From contig CM055736.1 in the NCBI GenBank assembly GCA_029465975.1, positions 4,482,215 to 4,546,214 on the forward strand: 64,000 nt of DNA, read 5' to 3'. Positions 23,567-34,590 of this stretch are shown piece after piece. The DNA is from Dallia pectoralis (Eukaryota; Chordata; Actinopteri; Esociformes; Umbridae). Below the pieces are notes generated by a model, which was not told where the DNA came from, did no database searches, and saw only the letters and a program-made list of their open reading frames with translations. Every line of letters begins with the position of its first letter. The stretch's first letter is position 1. The position numbers and the translations under genes were made by a program.

Positions 23567-23900
23567 CCAGTCCGCCCCTGCTACTACCTATATTACAGGT
23601 AGGTTAGCAGCATTTTGCAAACATTCAAACTCAGACTATTATATTTTTTTGATAAAAAAAGGGGGGTATTTTTGACCTTGGTATTTGAAAAAATGTGGTT
23701 ACGGCACTGCCGCTGGGGATATTGCTCATGTGTTTGGAGTGTGCGAGAGAACCATTCGTCGGAGGATGGTACAGCATAGGATAAGGTAGTTTTAATCAAC
23801 GTTTTGTCTATCAATACTTTACTGACATGATTTTCACAGGTGTAGTAATCGTTACAATTCTCTGTCGAGTGATCGGGCTCCCCTCAGTAGCAGCGGATGA
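23567..23900 (+). other. Unassigned stretch with a possible helix-turn-helix fragment
   Basis: At 23715-23780 the plus strand reads IAHVFGVCERTIRRRMVQH, which has the shape of a DNA-binding helix-turn-helix (A..FGVCERTIRRRM) seen in several fish transposase-related proteins. Nothing around it supports a longer gene. It may belong to another element inserted at the broken left end of the hAT that follows. Confidence 0.3.
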
Positions 23901-24700
23901 GCTGCGGAGATTCGGTTTGCGGTTGTGTCATGTAATTGTTAGGGATCGTTAACATGAGCAATACATTCAATGATTTAGTCGTTAAGGACTTTTACCTTTG
24001 GATGTTCGCTGCTGTATTTTCTATCTTTGTCACTGAAATAGAGGCAGCTTATAGGTTTTTGCCGGCGTTTTTTCATTCTTACTTTTCATAAAGTCTTGGT
24101 GCTGCTCGGGGTGACGGCTCTTAAGATGCGTAATCATATTTGTAGTGTTGAACGAGTGTTGTTTTACGCCTCCTCGCATCACTTGTGCTTTACAACTACT
24201 GCAAATAGCAAGTTTGTTATCTGTTTTACAGATCTCTAAATACCTCCACACAGCCGACATGTGGGAAGTTTAAGTTGCTGGCGTTTATGCTACGTTCACG
24301 GTAGGGGTGTGCATATTGACAAAAAATGATATCTCGATATTTTGGGGGATTTTGCCGATAACGATAATCTGACGATATTTAGCATTATTCAAAAATGTGT
24401 TTGTGAATGTCTTATATTCTACTAGCTCCGTTTTACAATGTCAATAGGATATTACTAGTTGAAACATGTGGTTGGAATGGGTATTTATTATTTAAAACTG
24501 AAGCATGCATGTAGAAACAACACAAATCACTGCTCTGCTGTAAGGTGAACTGTGCAGTATACTAACAAATATGACTAGGGATGCACCGAAATGAAAATTC
24601 TTGGCCGAAACCGAAAAAGAGGACACCAAGACCGAAAACCGAAACACCGAAATAAATTATGCCAATTATTAGTACCATTGCATTTATGGATATGAGGCAC

Positions 24701-25178
24701 CAAGGGCGTAGGTTTGGTCTCAGCTTCGGTGGGGACATCTCTCCCCCCCTCCGGCAAGTGAACTTTTACTGAGAATAATGTGATTATTTTTGCGTTTAGT
24801 TGAGACAATAGCCTGTTGCTTTTATACTACATTAAGTTTAACTAGCATAGGCCTATCCATGTGCAGACAAAAATCATTATGTAGTAATCAACTTTTAGAT
24901 GGTAATGCTGTTTGTCAGATTCAATATATTGTAGCGACACTGGTGGTGCCACTACTCCGCCCCTACTAATGGGATATCCCAAATAGGCCACATTACATAA
25001 GCAAAATATACACAGGAAACATTTTCACTGTTTATTGTGACTGTAAGATTCTAACATATGGGGTATGTATTAACAGAAAGCACTGGTAGCTTCACCGTTG
25101 TCTTCAGTCACTATCCTGTGTACTTATAGCGTGTCAGATAACTCCCCTAAGCGTCCCCCCCCTAAACCTACGCCCATG
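24701..25178. mobile_element. Small non-autonomous hAT-like element (CAAGGGCGTAGGTTT) inside copy B
   Basis: Ends CAAGGGCGTAGGTTT and AAACCTACGCCCATG are inverted with one mismatch, and TGAGGCAC flanks both sides (24693-24700, 25179-25186). The same insert, at the same point, is present in copies C and D, so it entered the ancestor of these copies. This copy is about 150 bp shorter than the others through an internal deletion. Confidence 0.8.
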
Positions 25179-25394
25179 TGAGGCACTTTCTTGCAGGATT
25201 TCACTGACATATCAGACAACGAGGGTGCATGCCCCTCATCTAGTCCAGAGAGACGAGTCTTTTTTTCTGCGCTCTGATGTCCGTGCGCTGCTGCTCCGTG
25301 CCCTACTGCTCCGTGCACTATTGCTCCGTCTCCACGCGGGTTCTCCGCATCCATCGCCGCCTGGATCATTTCTCGTGCGCGCTGCTTTATTTCT

Positions 25395-26340
25395 CCTCTC
25401 ATCATCTCATCTCATCTTCAACCGCTTATCCGGGGTCGGGTCGCGGGGGTAGCAGCTCTAGCAGGGGACCCCAAACTTCCCTTTCCCGGGCAACATTAGC
25501 CAGCTCTGACTGGGGAATCCCGAGGCGTTCCCAGGCCAGTGGGGAGATATAATCTCTCCACCTAGTCCTGGGTCTTCCCCGAGGTCTCCTCCCAGCTGGA
25601 CGTGCCTGGAACACCTCTCTAGGGAGGCGCCCAGGTGGCATTCGTACAAGATGCCCGAACCACCTCAACTGGCTCCTTTCTATGCAACGGAGCAGCGGCT
25701 CTACTCCGAGTTCCTCTCGGATGACTGAGCTTCTCACCCTATCCCTAAGGGAGAGGCCAGCCACCTTTCTGAGAAAACCCATTTCGGCCGCTTGTACCCG
25801 CGATCTCGTTCTTTCGGTCATGACCCAGCTTTCATGACCATAGGTGAGGGTAGGAACAAAGATTGACCGGTAGATCGAGAGCTTTGCCTTTCGGCTCAGC
25901 TCTCTTTTCGTCACAACGGTGCGGTGAAGCGAATGCAACACCTCCCCCGCTGCTCCGATCCTCCGACCAATCTCCCGCTCCATTGTTCCCTCACTCGCGA
26001 ACAAGACCCCGAGGTACTTGAACTCCTTCACTTGGAGTAAGGACTCATTCCCTACCCGGAGTAGGCACTCCACCGGTTTCCTGCTGAGAGTCATGGCCTC
26101 AGATTTAGAGGTGCTAACCCTCATCCCAGCCGCTTCACACTCGGCTGCGAACCGATCCAGTGAGTGCTGAAGGTCACCGACCGATGAGGCCATCAGGACT
26201 ACATCATCCGCAAAAAGCAGTGATGTGACCATCAGCCCACCGAACGGGAACCCCTCCCCCCCATGACTACGCCTTGATATCCTGTCCATGAATATTACAA
26301 ACAGGATTGGTGACAAAGCGCAGCCCTGGCGGAGGCCAAC
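25395..26340 (-). mobile_element. RTE-like LINE, 5'-truncated, with 13-bp TSD
   Basis: The insert is flanked by CTGCTTTATTTCT on both sides (25382-25394, 26341-26353) and sits in the coding part of hAT copy B. On the minus strand it is one open frame of about 305 residues: GLRQGCALSPILF (RT motif B), SLLFADDVVLMAS (FADD catalytic box), FKYLGVLF, then the C-terminal SQLRWFGHLVRM and GRPRTRWRDY. The 3' end is CCGGATAAGCGG then GATGA-type repeats. These features fit RTE-group fish LINEs such as Rex3/Expander; the exact family is from memory. The intact frame implies a young insertion. Confidence 0.85.
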
Positions 26341-26495
26341 CTGCTTTATTTCTGCATCCAAGTAATGGTCTTTATAACGCGGATCAAGTACAGTCGCGAT
26401 GAAGTGCAGAGGATCCGAATAGATCACAACATATTTCGGCCGTATTGTTTCGGTGAGAAAAGTATTTCGGTGGCCGAATATTCGGTGCATCCCTA

Positions 26496-27006
26496 AATAT
26501 GACATTATAATAATAGTATCTAAATGCAAACTTCTGTCAAAAACAGCACTAGAAAACCTTAGTAAACAAATTACTCCCTTCTGTAAAATGTTCTATAGTC
26601 AAAAATACAAAAAACTAGCCCATAGTATTCTCAATTTACTAACTTGGCTCTGACGTTCTGCTTGACCACAAATCGGTTCTTGTGGCAAAATGTAAAACCT
26701 TCTGCATTTCATGCCAAGAGTTTAGCGACATGATTCATACTATTTAGGCACGCTGTTTTGCTAAAGTATTTCCGTCCAGGCAGTGGGCATCTTGGGTGTA
26801 ACGTCTTTCAAAACTGTTTAAAACCATCTCAACCGCTTGAATTGTCTCTGGCAACGTAATTGGTGACAGCGTTTATTAGATCTTGCCGTCTGTCGATTTT
26901 TCTGTCGTATGGTACTTTCTTGGTAAATGAATCCGCCAAAGTTTGTTACGTGTGTTTTTTTATTTGACCCTGTCAGCTGCAGGCGCGTCGTGTTCGGCAT
27001 ATATAT

Positions 27007-27045
<39 letters not shown>

Positions 27046-27480
27046 CACGGCATATATATATATCACATATCACGGCATATATATTATTTAGTTTAGCAGT
27101 TTAATCCAGTTTAATATTCAGTGCGGTGGGTAGTTCGAAGATGATCAAAAAGATCGGACTCATAATCGAAACCAAAAACCTCCTCTATGCTAGTGATGAC
27201 GACCCACGTCTAGGAATTTAATCTACCGTGGATTGTTTGCTGGTGTTTAAATATCTTCCGTCACAGTCTCTTTGCTCATTTTAACTTCTGTCTGCACCGC
27301 ACGCTCTGAATGCGCGTGTCACATGTGCACCCTATGCGCGCAGTCAATTCGCGAACAATAATTGATGCAGCGTTTTGATTGGTTTCTGAAAATGAGTGCC
27401 ATACTCGATAATATGATTTTGCATATCGTTTAGACAACAATGACGATATTATCGCAAACGATATATGTCGCACACCCCTA
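26496..27480. other. Right part of the middle hAT, no genes
   Basis: Holds an imperfect (TA)n microsatellite at about 27000-27065 and AT-rich non-coding DNA. No coding sequence is recognised. Confidence 0.5.
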
Positions 27481-27625
27481 GTTCACGGTCGTCACGCGCG
27501 CATAGTTAACACGTCACACTATCGGCAATGCTCATCGGCTGAAATATTAATATCTGCCGATAATGATCATTTTAAGTTTTTATCGGCCGATACCGATGTC
27601 GTGTCGATATCATCGTGCATCCCTA

Positions 27626-28569
27626 TTAGTTACTTAAGATGTTTACTGAAAATTTTCACTTTGCATTTCGTTTGTCTTTTAGTTGACAATTAATCAGCAA
27701 ACTATAGATACTAATTCAGTTGTCTCTGCTGGTGCTTGACCCAATAGATTTAGCTTCAGGCCCAGCAGCCCTGTCTGTTTGTTCCCATACCCCTGAACCA
27801 GCCCTACTCCAAACTGGAGGTGAAATTGTGTTGTATGACATGTCAGTTCTCATGATTTGCTTTCTTAAAGCTAAAGCTAGTAGCATATTTAATGACAGCT
27901 GCAGCTAGTCTTTCTTTAAATGAACTACCAGAGTTGCCTAGTTCATTTCTATAATATTCAGTAGTTTGTTTTATTCTTGAAGTTGTAAAATCCAATTCCT
28001 TTTTTTAAGGTAATGTTGGTTTGTTTTGGATTTGTAAATGTATCACAGAAGTTACCGTACCGGTATCTGTTGAATTGCGGACGGGACCCAATCCTAATAA
28101 CCACTTTGTAGATTAGAACAATCAAAAAGACTATTTACAGTAAATAACGGGTAATAAAGTTATAAATAGGTTTCAGAATCGATGTTTCATATCTGACGTT
28201 CTGAGTCGCGTGAGTCGAGGGTTGAGGAATAATGTGCATGATCACCTGGTTTCCACCTAAGCTCCCACTTTTCCATGAAGGCTAACAGACGTCATCTATA
28301 GTTGCATGAACCCAAGAAAATTAAAACCACACGTAATGCAGCAGATCAATATTGTTATTTCACTCATGCTCAGATCAAAAATAGTTAGAGAAGTCATTGT
28401 ATTGCCCAACTGTAGCCCATCAATGGCATCACTCGACTGAAGTAGGTCTATACAGGTTCTGAAGAGATCTACGATCACGTGGGTTGGCTGTCATTATAAA
28501 ATTACCAGCAGTAAAAAAAAAACATTAAAAATCCAATTCCTAGATTACAGGCCTTCGGGAAAATCTGAG
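27626..28569. other. Stretch without recognised genes
   Basis: Non-coding DNA between two hAT stacks; no open frame, tandem array or inverted end is recognised. Confidence 0.45.
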
Positions 28570-28940
28570 GTAATTACTAAGGGTGTGACAAGACGCTTAC
28601 TCCAAGAGACGAGACGAGACACGAGATTGGGTCCACGAGAACGAGACAAGACGAGATTTTTACAAAATTTTTAAGAAATCCTTAATGATGATATATGAAT
28701 GGAAAATACTCTTTTATTCAACTGAAAATCACAAATTGCAAAACAATTTAGGTGCTACTTGTAATGAATATTATTTTAATGAATTCTATGCAGTAAAGGA
28801 CATGCAAACACTGCTAAATATTTTGCTATAAACTACCGACTGGCTTCTCCCCTGTATTTCACATGAGAAATCTAACTCCTTTCCACAAATCGAACATAAA
28901 AAATATAAAACTGTATAAATAAAACAAATATATAAATAAC

Positions 28941-30130
28941 TAGGGATGCACCGAATATTCGGCCACCGAAAACTTTCGGCCGAAAATGGCCCAATAGGGC
29001 ATTTTCGGTTTTCGGCCGAAATACTTTTATCACCGAAACAATACGGCCGAAATATGTTGTGATCAATTCGGATCCTCTGCACTTCATCGCGACTGTACTT
29101 GATCCGCGTTATAAAGACCATTACTTGGATGCAGAAATAAAGCAACGCGCACGAGAAATGATCCAGGCGGCGATGGATGTGGAGAACCCGCGTGGAGACG
29201 GAGCAATAGCGCACGGAGCAGTAGGGCACGGAGCAGCAGCGCACGGACATCAGAGCGCAGAAAAAAAGACTTGTTTCTCTGCACTAGATGAGGGGCATGC
29301 ACCCTCGTTGTCTGATATGTTCAGTGAAATCCTGCAAGAAAGTGCCTCACATGGGCGTAGGTTTAGGGGGGGACGCTGGGGACATGTCCCCAACAACATT
29401 TTAACATGACTAAATTGTCCCCACCAATATTTTAGCGAACTCCGTTATGAGTTTGTGAAGCGACTTGGGTCAATTCCGACCGCAGCGCCAGGAGGACGGT
29501 ACTAGAAATGCCGTAATTTGATTGGCTAAAAAACCTAGGGGAGGGGAGTTATCTGAAACGCTATAAGTACACAGGATAGTGACTGAAGACAACGGTAAAG
29601 TTACCAGTGCTTTCTGTTAATACATACCCCCCCATATGTTAGAATCTTGCAGTCACAATAAACAGTGGAAATGTTTCCTGTGTATATTTTGCTTATGTAA
29701 TGTGGCCTATTTGGGATATCCCATTAGTAGGGGCGGAGTAGTGGCATCACCAGGGTCGCTACAATATATTGAATCTGACAAACAGCATTACCATCTAAAA
29801 GTTGAACGCCAGGTACTACATAATGATTTTTGTCTGCACATGGATAGGCCTATGCTAGTTAAACTTAATGTAGTATAAAAGCAACAGGCTATTGTCTCAA
29901 CTAAACGCAAAAATAATCACATTATTCTCAGCAAAAGTTAACTTGCCGGAGGGGGGAGAGATGTCCCCACCAAAGCTGAGACCAAACCTACGCCCTTGGT
30001 GCCTCATATCCATAAATGCAATGGTACTAATAATTGGCATAATTTATTTCGGTGTTTCGGTTTTCGGTCTTGGTTTCCTCTTTTTCGGTTTTCGGTTTCG
30101 GCCAAGAATTTTCATTTCGGTGCATCCCTA
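28941..30130 (+). mobile_element. hAT element (TAGGGATGCACCGAA family), copy C, TSD TAAATAAC
   Basis: Ends TAGGGATGCACCGAATATTC and ...CATTTCGGTGCATCCCTA; identical flanks TAAATAAC (28933-28940, 30131-30138). The plus strand 29059-29340 encodes SDPLHFIATVLDPRYKDHY, REMIQAAMD, a repeated GAVGHGAAAHGH stretch and LDEGHAPSLSDMFSEIL, a piece of the C-terminal half of a hAT transposase (LDPRYK motif). The nested small hAT-like element lies at 29350-29998. Non-autonomous. Confidence 0.9.
29350..29998. mobile_element. Small hAT-like element inside copy C
   Basis: Ends CATGGGCGTAGGTTTA and AAACCTACGCCCTTG, flanked by GTGCCTCA on both sides (29342-29349, 29999-30006). Same insertion point as in copies B and D but in the reverse orientation with respect to the window, as expected because copy C itself is reversed. 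Confidence 0.8.
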
Positions 30131-30461
30131 TAAATAACAGAAATAACACATTAAATGCAAACAGTAAGTGTATCCATAAACAAAGTATTGCTCACTACAA
30201 GTGCAAACAGAAACAAATGTTTTGAAATGTCATGAAAAAGATTCTATCAGCTTCTCAAAATACGTATGCGCTGTAGCCTTAAAAATGAAAATGAATCGTG
30301 CCAAAGTCCGACGAGCGTCTGAAAAAGACCGACCAATTACGAGCGTCCAAAATTAAAGACGTTAACGACTAGTGTAAAAATGACATTACACTAGAAGTAA
30401 GCGAGTGCAAAAAACATGTAGATACACTTGAACAGATCAAGCGAAAATACATCATTACACT

Positions 30462-30595
30462 CGTTTTGAACGTCTTATTAGACAACGTGCGTTGTAGAAC
30501 AGGTGTTTTGAACGTCTTATTAGACAACGTGCGTTGTAGAACAGGCGTTTTGAACGTCTTATTAGACAACGTGCGTTGTAGAACAGGTGTTTTGA
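30462..30595. repeat. 57/42-bp tandem repeat, about 3 copies
   Basis: The phrase GTTTTGAACGTCTTATTAGA followed by CAACGTGCGTTGTAGAACAGG recurs three times at a period of about 57 then 56-57 bases at 30465, 30508 and 30550 (near 42 bp). It lies at the hairpin loop of the foldback element. Inverted bits (ACAACGTGCGTTGT) make each unit partly palindromic. Confidence 0.7.
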
Positions 30596-31248
30596 AAATG
30601 TCTTTTTCATGACATTTCAAAACATTTGTTTCTGTTTGCACTTGTAGTGAGCAATACTTTGGTTATGGATACACTTACTGTTACATTTAATGTGTTATTT
30701 CTGTTATTTATATATTTGTTTTATTTATACAGTTTTATATTTTTTATGTTCGATTTGTGGAAAGGAGTTAGGCGTTGTGATCGCGTGAAATGCACTTTTG
30801 ACACTCGCTTTGGACGGCATGAGGAGAACGCACGTCTAATAACAGGCGATGTCAGCGCTTGTATTTTACAAATGTACACTGGATTTGAACGTTTTCAGCC
30901 ACAAGATAGCTTGAAGTGTGTCACGTTTTCAGCCACTTGGCGTTCCATACACGCTGACATCACAACTCACGAGACAACTTTTCACCTCGACGAGAAATCT
31001 CGTCGCGTTTAATCTCGCGAGATCTCGTAACATGAGATCTCGTCACACCCCTAGTAATTTCCATAAGAAAGAATAAACACTAATGGAGTGAAATGTCTCT
31101 GCACTACCTATACATGTTTATAGTTGGCTACACCTTATGTGTGACCCATGTCTGCTGTTATGAATGTGTCTTTGTGTTTTCTCCCTTGTGTATTTTATCC
31201 ACATAAGCATCAGTAATGTATGGTTCTGGTTTGGTCCTTTTTTAGCAG

Positions 31249-31462
31249 AGGGAGGACAAACCCAGTCTGCTACTCTCCTTCCGTACTGAGACCAAACAAG
31301 AATCAATGTATTCTGATTGTAACAGTGGAGCTCAGTGTGGATTGGTGGATTCAGAGATGCCATCAGTGAAGCTGGAAGACTGCAGTCCAGCTGTGGGACT
31401 GAATGTTAATATTAAAGATGAAGATGATGTGAAACATAATATTGGGGAATCAATTAGCAAAG
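31249..31462 (+). CDS. C2H2 zinc-finger gene, upstream coding exon
   Basis: The exon follows a pyrimidine tract and TTTTTAGCAG and ends at AAAG/GTAAGA (31462). Its frame reads REDKPSLLLSFRTETKQESM and then an acidic region (VKLEDCSPAVGLNVNIKDED) that is typical of the linker exon of fish C2H2 zinc-finger genes. The phase fits: the last codon is completed by the exon at 33452 (SK then EQPQEDHKEN). An in-frame ATG at 31306 could act as a start if this is the first coding exon. Earlier exons are not identified. Confidence 0.7.
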
Positions 31463-31697
31463 GTAAGAACTTGTTTTATCAAATGGTTTAGAAATGTTTA
31501 ATACAAAAACACAATACTGTAATGTTTGGGGAGAACTCTTTATTTGCATGAGTGTTCAATATTTAACCGACTGTAGTTTCTTAGATCTCAAATGAATAAA
31601 GGATAAGACAATCTTCTATGCCGGAATTCAGAGTAGTCAGTTTAGGTCCTTTAGCCAATCCGTTGTTATCCTGTCCCCACAGTCTGTACTTCAACCA

Positions 31698-31960
31698 ATC
31701 ATCTACAGTTGAAATAGAAAGTTTACATACACTTAGGTTAAATTCATTAATAGATTTTTCAACCAATCCACAGATTTCATGATTAGTTTTGTGCATGACA
31801 CAAGTAATTATTCCAACAATTGTGGACAGACACATTATTTCACTAAAAGGCCACTTTATCACAATTCCATTGGGTCAGAAGTACATACACTAAATTGACT
31901 GTGCTGTGGCAACACCTTTAAAAATTCCACCAAAATGATGTCACTGCTTAAGAACCTTCT
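31698..31960. mobile_element. Tc1-like terminal fragment
   Basis: It starts CTACAGTTGAAATAGAAAGT then TTACATACACTTAGG, and near its middle repeats GGGTCAGAAGTACATACACT. This pair of GAAGTTTACATACAC-type direct repeats is the arrangement of Tc1 ends in fish with IR/DR termini. The transposase is absent. Confidence 0.65.
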
Positions 31961-32199
31961 GTTAGGCTTATTTTAAGGGTGGGACAAATAATCAAACTTC
32001 AGTCTACCGCAACATTATTATTTTTCCTCGTCATAGACATTATGCACCTAAAAACTGTCATCTGGGCAAACAAGCCACACAGCATTATAGGATGGCAATG
32101 CATTTATTACATCCTGCAGTACAGTTGAATGGAATCATCATTGTTTATTCTTCTCATGTATTCAGGGTTTTCTTTTAATGTGCTGAAATGTGTTTTTAA

Positions 32200-33295
32200 T
32201 AGGGATGCACCGAAATGAAAATTCTTGGCCGAAACCGAAAAAGAGGAAACCAAGACCGAAAACCGAAACACCGAAATAAATTATGCCAATTATTAGTACC
32301 ATTGCATTTATGGATATGAGGCACCAAGGGCGTAGGTTTGGTCTCAGCTTTGGTGGGGACATCTCTCCCCCTCCGGCAAGTGAACTTTTACTGAGAATAA
32401 TGTGATTATTTTTGCGTTTAGTTGAGACAATAGCCTGTTGCTTTTATACTACATTAAGTTTAACTAGCATAGGCCTATCCATGTGCAGACAAAAATCATT
32501 ATGTAGTACCTGGCGTTCAACTTTTAGATGGTAATGCTGTTTGTCAGATTCAATATATTGTAGCGCCCCTGGTGGTGCCACTACTCTGCCCCTACTAATG
32601 GGATATCCCAAATAGGCCACATTACATAAGCAAAATATACACAGGAAACATTTCCACTGTTTATTGTGACTGCAAGATTCTAACTTATGGGGTATGTATT
32701 AACAGAAAGCACTGGTAACTTTACCGTTGTCTTCAGTCACTCTCCTGTGTACTTGTCAGAACTCCACTCCCCTAGGTTTTTTAGCCAATCAAATTACGGC
32801 GTTTCTAGTACCGTCCTCCTGGCGCTGCGGTCGGAATTGACCCAAATCGCTTCACAAACTCATAACGGAGTTCGCTAAAATATTACTGGGGACAATTTAG
32901 TCATGTTAAAATGTTTGTGGTCCCCAGCGTCCCCCCTAAACCTACGCCCATGTGAAGCACTTTCTTGCAGGATTTCACTGAACATATCAGACAACGAGGG
33001 TGCATGCCCCTCATCTAGTGCAGAGAGACGAGTCTTTTTTTTCTGCGCTCTGATCTCCGTGCGCTGCTGCTCCGTGCCCTACTGCTCCGTGCGCTATTGC
33101 TCCGTCTCCATGCGGGTTCTCCGCATCCATCGCCGCCTGGATCATATCTCGTGCGCGCTGCTTTATTTCTGCATCCAAGTAATGGTCTTTATAACGCGGA
33201 TCAAGTACAGTCGTGATGAAGTGCAGAGGATCCGAATAGATCACAACATATTTCGGCCGAAATTTTTCGGTGGCCAAATATTCGGTGCATCCCTA
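32200..33295 (-). mobile_element. hAT element copy D in the zinc-finger gene intron, TSD GTTTTTAA
   Basis: Ends TAGGGATGCACCGAAATG and ...ATTCGGTGCATCCCTA, flanked by identical GTTTTTAA (32192-32199, 33296-33303). Transposase remnant on the minus strand (33277-33011): SDPLHFITTVLDPRYKDHY and ARDMIQAAMD. The nested small hAT-like element is at 32325-32952 with TSD TGAGGCAC/TGAAGCAC. Same structure and orientation as copy B without the LINE. Confidence 0.9.
32325..32952. mobile_element. Small hAT-like element inside copy D
   Basis: Ends CAAGGGCGTAGGTTTG and AAACCTACGCCCATG; flanks TGAGGCAC (32317-32324) and TGAAGCAC (32953-32960). Same site as in copies B and C. Confidence 0.8.
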
Positions 33296-33451
33296 GTTTT
33301 TAATCTTCCACTGTTCTACTCAGTAATTACATGAACTTTGACAATCTACCAACTGCATTGAGGCTGTATGTGTTCACTGCACTAATGTACTTTTCAGATT
33401 TTAATTACATAGATGATATTACTGACATGGATATTTTATTTATATCTGCAG

Positions 33452-34590
33452 AGCAACCACAGGAGGACCACAAAGAAAATAAGTCTCACTGCTGCTCCCG
33501 TTGTGGAAGAAGTTTTCTATCTAGATCACTGTTAAAAAGACACATGCACATACACACTGGAGTGAAACCTTACTCCTGTTCTGATTGTGGGAAGGGTTTC
33601 TCGCAATTAAGTCACCTTAAAGCTCACCAACTCATCCATACTGGAGAGAAATGTTACTCCTGTTCTGATTGTGGGAAGGGTTTCTCGCAAGTAGGTAACC
33701 TTAAAGCTCACCAACGCATCCATACTGGAGAGAAACCTTACTCCTGTTCTGATTGTGGGAAGGGTTTTTCGCAAGTAAGTCACCTTAAAGCTCACCAACG
33801 CATCCATACTGGAGAGAAACCTTACTCCTGTTCTGATTGTGGGAAGGGTTTCTCGCGAGTAGATAGCCTCAAAGCTCACCAACTCATCCATACTGGAGAG
33901 AAACCTTACTCCTGTTCTGATTGTGGGAAGGGTTTTTCGTATTTAGGTGACCTTAAAGTTCACCAACGCATCCATACTGGAGAGAAACCTTACTCCTGTT
34001 CTCATTGTGGGAAGGGTTTTTCGTATTTAGGTGACCTTAAAGTTCACCAACGCATCCATACTGGAGAGAAACCTTACTCCTGTTCTGATTGTGGGAAGGG
34101 TTTTTCGTATTTAGGTTACCTTAAAGTTCACCAACGCATACATACTGGAGAAAAACCTTACTCCTGTTCTGATTGTGGGAAGGGTTTCTCGCGAGTACAT
34201 AGCCTCAAAGCTCACCAACGCAGCCATACTGGAGAGAAACCTTACTCCTGTTCTGATTGTGGGAAGGGTTTTTCGCAATTAAGTCACCTCAAAGCTCACC
34301 AACGCATCCATACTGGAGAGAAACCTTACTCCTGTTCTGATTGTGGGAAGGGTTTTTCGCAATTAAGTCACCTCAAAGCTCACCAACGCATCCATACTGG
34401 AGAGAAACCTTACTCCTGTTCTGATTGTGGGAAGGGTTTTTCGCAATTAAGTCACCTCAAAGCTCACCAACGCATACATACTGGAGAAAAACCTTACTCC
34501 TGTTCTGATTGTGGGGAGGGTTTCTCTCAAGTAGGTCTTCTTAAAGATCACCAGCACATGCATACTAGAGAAACCTTACACATGTTCTGA
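33452..34590 (+). CDS. C2H2 zinc-finger protein, last exon with 13 tandem fingers
   Basis: The exon follows TATATCTGCAG and encodes EQPQEDHKENKSH and then 13 consecutive C2H2 fingers at a strict 84-base (28-residue) spacing with HTGEKPYS linkers. The first finger is divergent (CSRCGRSFLSRSLLKRHMHIH); the rest are CSDCGKGFS-type. Helix positions -1,2,3,6 vary: Q,S,H,A in fingers 2, 4 and 10-12; Q,G,N,A in 3; R,D,S,A in 5; Y,G,D,V in 6-7; Y,G,Y,V in 8; R,H,S,A in 9. It is probably a nuclear DNA-binding protein. The frame ends TRETLHMF and stop; a 14th finger follows one frame away. Fingers 10-12 are identical. No KRAB or BTB domain is seen. This is the best host gene here. Confidence 0.85.

Larger units (their letters stand above)
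24576..26495 (-). mobile_element. hAT element (TAGGGATGCACCGAAAT family), copy B, TSD AATATGAC
   Basis: Ends TAGGGATGCACCGAAATG and ...ATTCGGTGCATCCCTA are inverted, with identical 8-bp flanks AATATGAC (24568-24575, 26496-26503). The transposase remnant lies on the minus strand and is split by a LINE: SDPLHFIATVLDPRYKDHY (26430-26360) and EIKQRAREMIQAAMD (about 25390-25345), then a Gly/His/Ala-rich tail. It also contains a small hAT-like insert at 24701-25178. Only about 90 residues of transposase remain, so it is non-autonomous. Confidence 0.9.
24302..27480. mobile_element. Middle hAT element (TAGGGGTGTG ends), TSD GTTCACGG
   Basis: The left end TAGGGGTGTGCATATTGAC and the right end ...ATATATGTCGCACACCCCTA are inverted copies. 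The identical 8-bp flanks GTTCACGG (24294-24301 and 27481-27488) are a clean hAT target duplication. Near both ends the phrases CGATAT/ATATCG recur. No transposase is readable; the interior holds the hAT copy B (24576-26495), an AT microsatellite (27000-27045) and unassigned sequence. 3179 bp including inserts. Confidence 0.85.
23900..27625 (-). mobile_element. Outer hAT element (TAGGGATGCACGATG end) with transposase remnant
   Basis: The right end at 27625 reads (minus strand) TAGGGATGCACGATGATATC followed by the CGGCCGATA repeats familiar from this hAT family. On the minus strand, 24260-24030 encodes the N-terminal BED zinc finger of the transposase: VWRYLEICKTDNKLAICSSC, then THLKSRH. Further left (to about 23900) come KYSSEHPKVKVLND and a stop. 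The left terminus is not visible, and the catalytic domain is lost or lies in the gap. It is split by a second hAT at 24302-27480. Confidence 0.7.
28578..31053. mobile_element. Foldback hAT-like element (TAAGGGTGTGAC ends), split by copy C
   Basis: The ends TAAGGGTGTGACAAGACG and ...CGTCACACCCCTA are inverted, flanked by GTAATTAC and GTAATTTC (28570-28577, 31054-31061), an 8-bp hAT-type duplication with one mismatch. Internally, the left arm about 28870-28940 plus 30131-30240 (CTAACTCCTTTCCACAAATC ... TGAAATGTCATGAAAAAGA) is repeated in inverse at 30597-30772, so the element is partly a large hairpin. Runs of GAGACGAGAC and CTCGTC/CGAGAT near the ends are characteristic. There is no transposase. 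Confidence 0.85.
31463..33451 (+). other. Intron of the zinc-finger gene, loaded with transposons
   Basis: The intron starts GTAAGA and ends TATATCTGCAG. It contains a Tc1-like fragment (31698-31960) and hAT copy D (32200-33295). Remaining sequence is AT-rich and unassigned. Confidence 0.65.

Noticed and set aside
27000..27065. Possible regulatory or replication element in the AT run
   Set aside because: It is a plain (TA)n microsatellite with no further motif.
33607..33891. Minus-strand frame within the zinc-finger exon
   Set aside because: It is the antisense shadow of the C2H2 repeats.
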